This document shows positions 1-10,402 of a stretch of DNA of 64,000 bases, piece after piece. The translations under genes were made by a program, and so were the position numbers. Under the pieces are notes generated by a model. The model was not told the DNA's origin. It saw only the letters and a list, made by a program, of their open reading frames with translations, and searched no databases. The DNA lies in assembly GCA_027704905.1 (NCBI GenBank), contig CM051005.1, positions 31,959,505 to 32,023,504 of the forward strand, written 5' to 3'. The first letter of the stretch is position 1. Every line of letters begins with the position of its first letter. The stretch comes from Muraenolepis orangiensis (taxonomy: Eukaryota > Chordata > Actinopteri > Gadiformes > Muraenolepididae).

Positions 1-710
1 ATACACACACATTTTTCATATTTTACTACTCTCTCTCTGCCATCTCTCCTTCCCTAATAATCACACATAAAACACAAGAGTAAAAGAAAACAAAAAAAAC
101 AACATCACTGAATAAAGAAAGACTTGAAAAAAGAATGAACGTAGACTAGACTTATAAACATGTTGGACATGTCGCCCAACTGTGGACAGTTCCAAGGTTG
201 GCCACAGGGGGGGCTCTTGTGTGGACTCGCTGCTGGCCCGCTGCCTACAGCATAGCAGCAATCCAATCAGCGTTGACCTCCCTTCTGTTGGCTGGCTATA
301 TGCTGAACATCCAACCTTTGCTTAAGTCACTCGGTCAGTGATTAAAGTAACAAGTGAATGATGGACGGACGTCACCAGATCTCCCAGAAGATAAGTCAGC
401 CGTTTCAATCTCAAAGTCAAACACTACAACATTTGAACACCTGGGCTGAGAACATGGATGGATTAAAATAACTGGATCCAGTGTTGGAGGCCCCATTCCT
501 TCCTATGGAAGCTGCTCAGTGGCGCATGAAGCCCAAAAGTGTCTCATGGATGTTCTGTCGGCGGTTTCCGGTCGTTGATTTTCCTTATATACTGGTTATT
601 TTAGCCACGCCCCTCCCACAATGCCTCTCGGCAGCTCGTTCACGTGAACGGCAGCAGTCCGCGTTCACGTAGCAGCACTGACGTTCACCAGCTTGCTGGA
701 TGGTAGCTGT
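1..710. other. no gene recognised
   Basis: No open frame with recognisable protein character and no splice-like exon was seen. The stretch is ordinary AT-rich sequence leading into a minisatellite. Confidence 0.5.
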
Positions 711-1337
711 TTAATCAGGTGAGTCTTGGACATGGATGTATTAAGGTTTAATAAGGTGAGTCTTGGACATGGATGTATTAAGGTTTAATCAGGAGAGTCT
801 TGGACATGGATGTATTAAGGTTTAATCAGGAGAGTCTTGGACATGGATGTATTAAGGTTTAATCAGGTGAGTCTTGGACATGGATGTATTAAGGTTTAAT
901 CAGGTGAGTCTTGGACATGGATGTATTAAGGTTTGATCAGGAGAGTCTTGGACATGGATGTATTAAGGTTTAATCAAGAGAGTCTTGGACATGGATGTAT
1001 TAAGGTTTAATCATAGTGAGTCTTGGACATGGATGTATTAAGGTTTAATCAGGTGAGTCTTGGACATGGATGTATTAAGGTTTAATCAGGTGAGTCTTGG
1101 ACATGGATGTATTAAGGTTTAATCAGGTGAGTCTTGGACATGGATGTATTAAGGTTTAATCAGGTGAGTCTTGGACATGGATGTATTAAGGTTTAATCAG
1201 GTGAGTCTTGGACATGGATGTATTAAGGTTTGATCAGGTGAGTCTTGGACATGGATGTATTAAGGTTTAATCAGGTGAGTCTTGGACATGGATGTATTAA
1301 GGTTTGATCAGGAGAGTCTTGGACATGGATGTATTAA
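711..1337. repeat. 37-bp minisatellite, about 17 copies
   Basis: A head-to-tail array with core GTCTTGGACATGGATGTATT. Copies differ mainly at the GGTGAG/GGAGAG position and at TTTAATC/TTTGATC. Variants are intermixed, as expected from unequal exchange or slippage. There is no coding potential across it. Confidence 0.95.
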
Positions 1338-2324
1338 ATGAACGGTCACTATAAATAACATTCATTATGATGAACCTCTATTGGTCATGTCAATGCAACA
1401 GAGGTAAGTTAACATTGATAATAAAGCTTAATATGACTCAACGTTACACTTAAAACGGATATATGTCGGTTTGATCTTTGAATATGTGTCGTATTTTAAA
1501 AGCTTGTTATATTATCAATGATGTGAAACATCTTTAATGTATCATTCCAATCATATTCATGTAGATGAATACATATTTCCCTCATTAGTTATTGGAAGAC
1601 TATTTAGTAATATCAAATGGGAGTAAATTAATTACATTACTTTCAACCACTGTGTCGATCATCCCTTTAATGTTAATATAATGAATGTGTTTTAGTCACT
1701 GTTTGAGCATAGAACTAAGCAGGCCTATTTGGCTCCAATCTAGTATGGGGAGAACTTAAGAGCTTTATCCCCCAGGCTATCACTAGAACACGGTACAAGG
1801 TGGAACCTCCTACTACCCAAATCTGTAAAATTAACTTCACGCCAGGGCAGTGAAATGTAATGCAAGGATGCCTGACACTTTCTCCACCTAAATCCTGAAC
1901 GAATGTATTAGTATTCTTTTTTAAGTAGGCTAATGCTAGCAAGCTGAATAACGAACTAGCTAAAATATAATAATGCTAATGTGATCACATTCATGTGTAT
2001 AATAGACAATTAAGGTATTAGCAGTGTATTTGTGCTTAATGCTACATTGGAATCCTAAATTAAAGAATGCAATTGAAATGTCCATACCACTCAACCTTTT
2101 ACACCAATATTTGACAGTTTTCCACACCGTGATAAGGCCGGGATGTCTGAGTGGGCCAGAAAGGTTCATCGAAAGAATAGGAAGCCATCCCTCCATTCCG
2201 CATATGTTCTCTACATTTCACCGAGGAGTGTTTCACATAGCAACCCACACACCTGGCGTCCCTTTACTTCTTTGCTAGATCGTACATTGTACTCCTTCGA
2301 TGACACCGTAGCAGGCTTCTGGTA
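1338..2324. other. no gene recognised
   Basis: AT-rich sequence. The small open frames on both strands have no recognisable motif and no repeat family was identified. Confidence 0.4.
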
Positions 2325-2499
2325 ATCTACTCACCTGTCTACTACCTGCCGGTACTCCGCTGATCGACCTCCCGGTATCCAGACCCCTGGCCTGTCCCCG
2401 ACCGTTCTACTATTGTGTTTACTTTAATAAAGCCTCACGTTAGTGCTTCACTGTGTCTTTGGTCTGCGTTCTGGGTCTTACCAACACTACACCCTGACA
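2325..2499 (+). mobile_element. 3' end of an LTR (same family as the solo LTR at 8.9 kb)
   Basis: This matches the reverse complement of the solo LTR at 8891-9496: the ACTACCTGCCGGTACTCCGC segment, a TTTAATAAAGC polyadenylation signal, then TCTGCGTTCTGGGTC and an ACA-type end. Only the polyadenylation-signal half of the LTR is present. It is in the opposite orientation to the other two copies in the window. Confidence 0.7.
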
Positions 2500-2522
2500 A
2501 GACGACTACGTTCAACTGCTGT

Positions 2523-4135
2523 CCCAACCATGTTTGCCGTCCCAAGTGTCAACACAACAGCCGAGACACAGGTAAGTATGCCCACAGAGGTAAGTGACAC
2601 TGTTTCCTTGGTTCACTCGTACTACAATGTGTCAGAGATGGAAGTGACTACAACACAGCAGGATTGCATTGTGATGGAGGAGGTGCATGATGACACACAT
2701 TTGGTGTCAAATGTAGTCCTTAATCACAATGATGTGACACATGAACATTGTATTGAGGACCACAGTTATTTCAGAGTATCTCCCAATAGGCGTAAGCGCA
2801 AATTACATTAGTAGGAACACAATTGATCACCTGCCGCAAAAGACTTAAAGTGGATAAACAGAGGGAGAGCGCGCAAATATCATCAAGGAGTGCCTTCTTC
2901 GACTCAGTGACATCGGAGCACATGTAATGTCATTGACCTGTGATGGTCCATCATGCCACTTGTTGAGAGCCCTCGGCGCCAACTTGAATGTTCATGACAT
3001 GAAACCCTCGTTTCCACATCCGGCAGATCCATCAAAAATGGTCCACGCAGTACTTGATGTTTGCCACATGCTAAAACTTATTAGAAATACTTTGGCTGAT
3101 GGAAATACTCTGCAAACTCCAACAGGAACAATCAGTTGGCATAATCTACAGGAGCTGAACAAACCTCAGGAGACCCAGGGACTGGCTTGAAAAGTGGCCC
3201 ATATAGGGTGGGAAAACAGAAGATGAAGGTGAAGCTTGCAACCCAGGTTTTCAGCAGCAGTGTGGCAGATGCTCTAGAGTATTGCAACACCCTGCTTCAT
3301 CTGCCACAGTTCCGAGGATGTGAAGAGATGGTCGAGTTCCTGAGAACTATTGATGCTGCCTTCGATGTCCTCAACAGCAGGAATCCCCTAGAGAAAGGAT
3401 ACAAAGCACCCATGAGGACAACAAAGATCGGGCTGAACAAATCCTGCTAAATGCACAAAAGTCTCCTGGAACTGAAAGATCAGAAAAACTAAAAACTTGT
3501 GTTGTTGGTTTCATTGCCAGTTGCATTAGTGTTTGGAAAGTTTTCCAGGAAACTGTGTGTAAGCCAAGTGCCCAAAGCCGTTACCTCCTCACTACCTGAG
3601 TCAAGCTGAGTCAAGATCACCTTGAGCTGTTCTTTTCCTCTTTCAGCACATGGTGGATTTAACAACAACCCTACTGCAAGACAGTTCACAGCTGCATACA
3701 AGCGGCTTCTTGTGAAGTTGCAAGTGAAGAATTGCATCCTCCGTGACAACACCACCATCTTGGAGTTGACACCTGCTGCAGCACCTCGCGCAGATAAGAC
3801 TTGCAACCTGTTGAGCCTGCAGAGCCAGAGCATGATTACCACCTATGCCTAAATGTGGATGCTGTTTCTGAGTACAAGGAAGCTGCTATCAATTACATTG
3901 CTGGCTTTGTTGTTAAAGATCAAACTAAAGCACAACTGCATGTCTTGTTCTGAAGCGCTGACTTCTGATTCTACTGTGCATCCCTTTGTTCTCCTGAAGA
4001 CTCGAGGAGGATTGTAAAAACCCTCACCTGGCATAGTTGCTGTTTGCATGGAGTCAGAGCGTTGCTTTGTCTGGCAAGCTCCCCCAGGGACACGGCTTAA
4101 CATCAGCCATCAATGCAATTTTGAACAACCGCGCT
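2523..4135 (+). pseudogene. P-element/THAP9-like transposase relic
   Basis: Broken pieces in several frames follow the order of a P-element-type transposase. A segment near 2927-3190 carries SLTCDGPS, then PSFPHPADPSKMVHAVLDVC and HMLKLIRNTL. A segment at 3187-3450 contains KMKVKLATQVFSSSVADAL and a following FDVLNSRNP. C-terminal pieces near 3860-4130 include NYIAGFVV, a CxxC-type CMSCSEAL, and a decayed alanine/asparagine-rich end. The start near 2523 (MFAVPSV) may be the linker after a THAP DNA-binding domain; no THAP zinc finger is visible here. Stops and frameshifts separate every piece, so it is not functional. The family identification is by motif recognition and is fairly secure for 2927-3450. 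A solo THAP relic elsewhere in the window (18.46 and 63.09 kb) may be from a related gene. Confidence 0.75.
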
Positions 4136-4774
4136 TGAAGTGTATAGTGTATATAGTTAATAGTTCAGTTTATAATTCCCATAGATTGCAACCATTGCAT
4201 GTATAGTGTTGTGTATTCTCTACTTGAAATGTGTTATTTGTGTTTAATGGAAACTACTTACTACTTACAAAAAAACATTCAGTTTGACATGTTTACACTT
4301 TCTTTGTCTTGTGGTTCTTTATTAATAATTTGAAGGCTGATGTGTTCTTAGTTTTTTAGCATATTGTTATGTTATGTTTCTACTGTCGTTTACATATTGG
4401 TTCAATTAAGTTCCTAGTGCAGGGCACTAGTGCAGGGCACCTGATGTTCGGCGGGCTGGGAACTAGTTCGAAAAATGTAGTTCCTTGTATATATAAGTTC
4501 TTTATATGTATATATATGTATTTTCTTGTCTTGTGTATGTATGTACTGTAAGTTGTGTTTTGTTTTGTGTTCCCACTTGAAGCCGGTACCTTGACGTGGT
4601 GAGTGGCTTCAAAACTAAGACAGGCTGTTATGTTTGATGGATTTGTTAGTTATTTTTTAATACTTATTTTCAAAAAGTATTTATTACATTTTATTGTTAA
4701 ATAACTAAATTAAACAATACAGTTTAAAATGGTTTGTTTGTATTTGCTATATTTGCTCCTTGCCTCCGCAAGCA
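4136..4774. other. no gene recognised
   Basis: AT-rich sequence after the transposase relic, with a short duplicated AGTGCAGGGCAC motif near 4418-4441. No gene or known repeat was recognised. Confidence 0.4.
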
Positions 4775-6600
4775 AATCAAACCCTTCACGCTTACAGAAG
4801 GCAGCAGCGCGCCTGGTGCTTAACTTACCTTCTCATGTTCCCCTCTCTTCCAGGACCTCCATTGGCTTTCAGTAATCGCCTGCATTCAATTCAAGACACT
4901 GGTACTGGCCTACAAGGTACTGGCCTACAAGGTACTGGCCTACAAGGTACTGGCTACAAGGTACTGGCCTACAAGGTACTGGCCTACAAGGTACTGGCCT
5001 ACAAGGTACTGGCCTACAAGGTACTGGCCTACAAGGTACTGGCTACAAGGTACTGGCTACAAGGTACTGGCCTACAAGGTACTGGCCTACAAGGTACTGG
5101 CCTACAAGGTACTGGCCTACAAGGTACTGGCCTACAAGGTACTGGCCTACAAGGTACTGGCTACAAGGTACTGGCCTACAAGGTACTGGCTACAAGGTAC
5201 TGGCCTACAAGGTACTGGCCTACAAGGTACTGGCTACAAGGTACTGGCTACAAGGTACTGGCTACAAGGTACTGGCCTACAAGGTACTGGCTACAAGGTA
5301 CTGGCCTACAAGGTACTGGCCTACAAGGTACTGGCCTACAAGGTACTGGCCTACAAGGTACTGGCCTACAAGGTACTGGCCTACAAGGTACTGGCTACAA
5401 GGTACTGGCTACAAGGTACTGGCTACAAGGTACTGGCCTACAAGGTACTGGCCTACAAGGTACTGGCCTACAAGGTACTGGCCTACAAGGTACTGGCTAC
5501 AAGGTACTGGCCTACAAGGTACTGGCCTACAAGGTACTGGCTACAAGGTACTGGCCTACAAGGTACTGGCCTACAAGGTACTGGCTACAAGGTACTGGCC
5601 TACAAGGTACTGGCCTACAAGGTACTGGCTACAAGGTACTGGCCTACAAGGTACTGGCCTACAAGGTACTGGCTACAAGGTACTGGCCTACAAGGTACTG
5701 GCCTACAAGGTACTGGCCTACAAGGTACTGGCCTACAAGGTACTGGCTACAAGGTACTGGCCTACAAGGTACTGGCCTACAAGGTACTGGCTACAAGGTA
5801 CTGGCTACAAGGTACTGGCCTACAAGGTACTGGCCTACAAGGTACTGGCCTACAAGGTACTGGCCACAAGGTACTGGCCTACAAGGTACTGGCCTACAAG
5901 GTACTGGCCTACAAGGTACTGGCCTACAAGGTACTGGCCTACAAGGTACTGGCTACAAGGTACTGGCTACAAGGTACTGGCCTACAAGGTACTGGCCTAC
6001 AAGGTACTGGCCTACAAGGTACTGGCCTACAAGGTACTGGCCTACAAGGTACTGGCCTACAAGGTACTGGCCTACAAGGCCCCGGCCTACAAGGTACTGG
6101 CTACAAGGTACTGGCCTACAAGGTACTGGCCTACAAGGTACTGGCCTACAAGGCCCCGGCCTACAAGGCCCCTCGCTCCAGCCCAAACACTACGCTCAAC
6201 AATCTCAGCGGGACGACTGGTACCTCCATCACATCAACGCCACGTTCCGCAAGAGACTCCAAACACACCTGCTGAGAGTCCACCTGGACTCTGCTTCACC
6301 AGCCCTCCCCTTTGATGCACTGTGGATTCATATTGGCACTCAATCCTTGTGCTTTTATGACTTGGAAATCCTTGTGCTCTGCTTTTTATGCTCTTTGTAC
6401 TTTTTGTGCTTATAAGCACTTTGTTTTTTAACATATTGTACGTTCATGTTGTTGATGCACTTTAGGACATTACGCAGGCATCCTAGTGGTTGGGAAGATT
6501 TTCTCTATTGGCCTGCAATTGGGAATGCTGGGAACTTTCTAATTACTTCTTGTAAGTCGCTTTGGATAAAAGCAAATGTAAAATGTATTAAATGTATTAT
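4775..6600 (+). mobile_element. L2-like LINE, 3' part, disrupted by a minisatellite
   Basis: Reverse transcriptase C-terminal motifs typical of vertebrate L2-like LINEs are present. LQKAAARLVLNLPSHVPL lies near 4790, followed after a frameshift by IQFKTLVLAYK near 4885. After the 1.3-kb array come TFRKRLQTHLLRVHL near 6245 and a 3' tail with CGCTTTGGATAAAAGC near 6555, the usual end of these elements. The element is 5'-truncated: nothing of the endonuclease or the catalytic palm is present. The tandem array begins exactly in the codons for LVLAYK, so it grew out of the LINE coding sequence. Confidence 0.85.
4897..6172. repeat. 14/15-bp minisatellite born inside the LINE frame, over 80 copies
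   Basis: Units are GGCCTACAAGGTACT (15 bp) or GGCTACAAGGTACT (14 bp, one C lost), irregularly mixed, with two late GGCCCC variants near 6080 and 6155. The 15-bp unit has no stop in any of its three forward frames, and each 14-bp unit shifts the frame. This gives an uninterrupted 551-codon forward frame that cycles between three peptide repeats. That frame is a by-product of the repeat and not evidence of a protein. Confidence 0.95.
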
Positions 6601-6660
6601 TTATCACTGTGCATGGAATGTATCATTATAGATGATACATTATTATAATAGGTTATATAT

Positions 6661-6847
6661 TGTAACGGCCTGGGGAAGGCGTGAGGGGGGGGGGGCGAGG
6701 GGAGTGGTTCCGGTTGGACGGGAGTTTAGGGGTTGTTGTTCCGGGTTTTGTGTGAAGTGTGTGTGGAAACTAGCTTGTTAGCTGACGGCTAAGGGCAATA
6801 AACATTGTGTTCACTATACTCCGTGTCCTTCGGCTCATATCGTTACA
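6661..6847 (+). repeat. 5' LTR of the gypsy element (short form)
   Basis: 187 bp, from TGTAACGGCC to CGTTACA. It holds an AATAAA signal near 6798. It has a single G-rich unit where the 3' LTR has ten, so the two LTRs differ about threefold in length. Confidence 0.85.
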
Positions 6848-6892
6848 TTGGTGTCAGAAGGGACTAAGGACATACGCTACGATCCTGGAGTA

Positions 6893-7290
6893 ATGGAACA
6901 GAAGAGGAGTTTGGAGTACCCCAGAGAGGGGAGAGTGAAGAGCGAGGAGAGCGACGGCGAGCAGTACGGCGCGTGCGGCTGGTCGGCGGACGTAGACGAG
7001 GAGACGGAGAGAGCGCCGCGAGAGGCAAGTCGTCGCCTCAGAAGAGCGACAGGAGAGGGGGCCAAGGACGGAGTCAGGACCCCTCCAGCGGCGGCTCACG
7101 ACGTTCCTTGTTCCCCCAGAAGGGACCCGCCGGTCGAGCCTCGGGAGCGGGCGAGGCACGGAGGCCGTCACCGCCCCGCTACCGGGGCGCCGCTGGAGAC
7201 TCCGAAGTACACGGGCAGCTCGGATTGGGAGCCTTTTCATGCTCATTCAAACTCAACAACCGGTTCCGGCAAGCGGGGGAGCCGCTGAGA
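6893..7290 (+). pseudogene. gypsy gag N-terminal fragment
   Basis: An open frame from MEQKRSLEYPREGRVK shows the acidic/arginine-rich N-terminus of fish gypsy Gag. It then reaches the conserved start of the Gag core, PKYTGSSDWEPFHAH, near 7202-7246. Beyond this the frame breaks and sequence jumps to the RNase H end of pol, so most of gag, protease and reverse transcriptase were lost in one deletion of the ancestral element. Confidence 0.7.
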
Positions 7291-7304
7291 CAGCTGGCGA
7301 ACGA

Positions 7305-8529
7305 CTCATGACCTTTAAGGAACCGGAGGGTCAGGTAGCCCGGTGGCTGGTGGAGCTCCAGGCCTTCAACCTCACCGTGGAGCATAGGGCGGGCGCCCAA
7401 GGGTTGCCGGTACTGTGACTGGAGGGAGGCGAGAGAGAGAGAGCTGCTGGACGAGGAGGAGGCAGGGCACGCCACCCCTCATGGGGAGGTGCTCTGTAGG
7501 GGGCTACAGATTGTCATTGGGAGACGGTGGCCCAGCTGTCGGCAAACACCAAGTTTGTCGCTCTGCGCCTGGGCCAAGGGGTCCTACAGAGGGCCTGGAC
7601 CGAGCCAGCATCCGGGGAGGAGAAGTGGCAGACGGTGGTCCCCAAGGGCTTGCGGGCGGGAGTACTCGGAGCCATGCAGCCGGTTCGGGTCACTTCGAGG
7701 TCACCAAGACCCTTGGTCGCCTTCGCCAGGGCTTCTACTGGGGGCAGTGCAGGAGGGACGTAGAAGACTTCTGCCGCCGCTGCGACCCCTGTACTGCCTG
7801 CAAAGGCCCCCCGGGACGCTCGCACGCCCCACTCCAACTATTTGTGGTGGGAGCCCCCATGGAAAGGGTGGCCGTGGATGAGGTGGGACCTCTACCTCGT
7901 TCCGATCGGGAACTACTTCACCAAATGGCCAGAGGCATACGCGCTGCCGGACCAGGAGGCCACCACGGTGGCGGATGCCCTGGTGGAGGGCATGTTCTGC
8001 CGTTTCGGGGTACCAGAGACCCTACACAGCGACCAGGGAAGGAATTTCGAGTCCCGGGTGTTTACTACTATGTGCGAGCGCCTGGGGATCCAGAAAACCC
8101 GTACACCCCCCTTGCGACCGCAGAGGTTGGTGGAGAGATTCAACCACACCTGGGGCAGCAGCTGGGCATCCTCACGTCATCACACCAGAGAGATTGGGAC
8201 AACCATCTACCCCCTGACACCCTGCCTCCGGCCCCCGGCCCGGAGTATGCCAGCAGACCAGGAACGCCTGGAGTCGGCCCACGCGTTTGCCCATGACCAG
8301 CAGCTCCGGGCCGGAGTGAGGAAGAAAATAAACTATGACGTGCGGGCAAAAGGGCGTCACTTTGAGGGGAGCTGGTGTGGGTTTACAACCCACAGCGGAA
8401 AAAGGAGCAGGACAGCCCCTGGATGGGGCCGGGCCCCGTCCTGGAGAGGTTGGGGGAGGTAGTCTACCGGGTACAGCTGCCGGTCCGAGGGCGGAAGGTG
8501 GCACTCCACCAGGACAGATTGGCCCCTTA
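7305..8529 (+). pseudogene. gypsy RNase H end plus integrase, frameshifted
   Basis: FKEPEGQVARWLVELQAFN with VEHRAGA near 7310-7395 is the end of RNase H. The integrase zinc-binding region follows (TKTLGRLRQGFYWG, then CRRCDPCTACKG near 7765-7805). The catalytic core shows MERVAVDEVGPLP, FTKWPEAYALPDQEA and VPETLHSDQGRNFES, and later LVERFNHT. The C-terminal part has YDVRAKGRHFEG and RVQLPVRGRKVALHQDRLAP up to the insertion point at 8527. Several single-base shifts move the protein between frames, so no intact product is possible. Confidence 0.85.
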
Positions 8530-9934
8530 AGGCTCCGTCACACCATAACGTTCTGGTCTGCGTTCTATGAACGTTCTAATCGTTCAATTTTCGAGTGTTC
8601 TAGGGGAGGTGGACACATCTGGCGTGTGACTAACGTGTGACTAACGCATGACTAGCGTGTGACTAAACGCATGAGGAGCGTGTACCAGTGACCAAGTAAG
8701 ACACCCCTGAAAACTATTAGCGTGTGCTGACGTGTCACTGGTGCGCGACTACGATTAGTCAACGTTAGACAAGCGTGTTGAGCGTGTGACTAACGTGTGA
8801 CTAACGACAGACTAGCGTGTTGCTGGCGTGTGGGTTGCATGTTCAAACGGGTATAAAACGCGGGGAAATCACAGTGGATTCAGTTGTTCTTGTCACGAGT
8901 GGATTGTTCGGTGGACCCAGAACGCAGACCAAGACACAGTGGAGCTATAACAGAGCTTTATTTCAAGCAAACACAACACAGTGTGTGATCAGGGACAGTC
9001 CAGGGGTCTGGGTACCGGGAGGTCGATCCGCGGAGTACCGGCAGGTAGTAGACCGGCGAGTAGTCCGGGACGGGGGAGGAGTCTGGGTACCGGGAGGTCG
9101 AGTAGCGACAGGTACCAGACAGGTAATTATAATGACCGGGGAGCTCGTATAGACCGGAGTAACGCGAGACAGGCGGGTGACGCGGGATAGGCAAAGGATC
9201 TGGATTTCCGGGACATCAGCGTGGCGATTCCGTCCAGAATGTACGACGATGAACAAAGTATGACGTACGACCTAACGCCGGGGTAACGGGGAGCCAGGGT
9301 CTATATACCCCAGGTGAGGGGATTAGCAATCAGCCACGCAATTGCTGACAGGTGTGTGTGTGCGCCGCCAACGCATGTGGCCTGGCCACGCCCCCTGTCA
9401 ACCACCGTAACCATGACAATTGTTCACAGGTGTGTGTGTGCGCCGCCAGCGCACGTGGCTTGGCCACGCCCCCTGTCAACCACCGTAACCGAGACAGTTC
9501 TTCTGGATATTGAACACATCCGCAAGGAAAAAGCGTGTGAGGGGGGCTACTGCTAAACTCCATCTCCATCTCCATGTCGTCTGTACTCCATCTCCATCAT
9601 CCAAGTAACGCTAGGGTAACGACTGACTAACAATAGCCGAACGCGTGCAACGTCGGCGAACGTTAGTACAACGTTCCACGAACGTTCTCCAGCGTTCTCC
9701 AGCGTTAACGTTAAACGTTGAACGCTGGTCTTCATGAGAACTTTTGTGCATGTTCAAAACTTTATTTTCGGACCAGCGTTCTCCGACGATCACCGCCGAT
9801 CACCGACGATTACCGACGATTACCAGCGTTCACCAGCGTTCACACAACGCTGTTCTGACGCTATACCAGCGACCACAGACGATTACCAACGTTTCCTCAA
9901 AAGCTGACCAGAACGTTATGGTGTGACGGGGCCT
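8530..9934. mobile_element. Harbinger-type non-autonomous DNA transposon with TTA target duplication
   Basis: Inverted termini: the left end AGGCTCCGTCACACCATAAC continues to TTCTGGTC, and the right end is its reverse complement with one mismatch (AGGCC...). The element interrupts the gypsy integrase tail. The 3-bp TTA at 8527-8529 is repeated at 9935-9937, and removing one copy restores the contiguous gypsy sequence. A 3-bp TTA target duplication is typical of the PIF/Harbinger superfamily. No transposase is present. The interior is made of short repeats such as GTGTGACTAACG (8620-8830) and CAGCGTTC/CGACGATTACC (9660-9900), plus an inserted solo LTR. Confidence 0.88.
8891..9496 (-). mobile_element. 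solo LTR nested in the Harbinger-type element
   Basis: 606 bp, running TGTCTCGGTTACGG...CACTCGTGACA on the minus strand. GTTCT lies immediately outside both ends (8886-8890 and 9497-9501), a perfect 5-bp target duplication, with no internal retroviral-type sequence. A TATA-like box is near 9300-9310, and a truncated form of the polyadenylation region is near 8955. Related LTR pieces lie at 2325-2499 and 40909-41301. Confidence 0.88.
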
Positions 9935-9937
9935 TTA

Positions 9938-10170
9938 CCGAGGGGGGGCGTCCCTGCGGGCCGTGGGGGCCCCGGAGGCTCCTCCCCAGCCATCTCCACC
10001 CCACCCGATCCTAGTCTCCAGGGAGAGGGAAGCCCAACCTTCCCGGGCACCTTCCCGGGTTCCCCCCCCGACTGGGCGGGCCCGCCGGTTTGGCCGGGAA
10101 CTCAGTCTACCAGGCACCGGCGGCCGCCGGAGAGGTTTGGGGACTTTAGGGGTTTTGGGGCGGAGGGGTA
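9938..10170 (+). pseudogene. gypsy pol C-terminal tail after the insertion
   Basis: Proline-rich sequence ending in a basic RRPPERFGDF-like motif, the usual tail of fish gypsy integrases. It resumes where the frame stopped at 8526. Short direct repeats of GAGGGGTACTA at 10165-10196 follow it. Confidence 0.65.
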
Positions 10171-10402
10171 CTAGAGGGGTACTAGAGGGGTACTAGGTAG
10201 AGGGGAGATCACAGGGTTAGAGGGAAAGAATGCACCCTGGTCTCACGGGAAGAGAATGTGGTCCACCCTACTCTTCCTAAAACATTTAAATAAGTTCCTG
10301 CAGCTAAAGGCCTTGTTTGGGGAGTCCGGTAGGGGTGTGATCGTTGGGGTGGGGTTACGTCCCGGGTCCCTCGGGGGCGAGGACCTTATTTGTAGGGGGT
10401 AT

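Noticed and set aside
2024..2325. Small plus-strand frames before the LTR fragment
   Set aside because: They overlap each other in different frames, lack motifs and end in repeat sequence.
4760..6415. 551-codon open frame with LQGTG/YKVLA/TRYWP repeats
   Set aside because: It is the product of a stop-free 14/15-bp repeat within a LINE. The peptide phase changes at every 14-bp unit, so no selected protein is implied.
6848..7475. Several overlapping Arg/Ser-rich frames on both strands
   Set aside because: Shadows of the gypsy gag fragment in GC-rich sequence.
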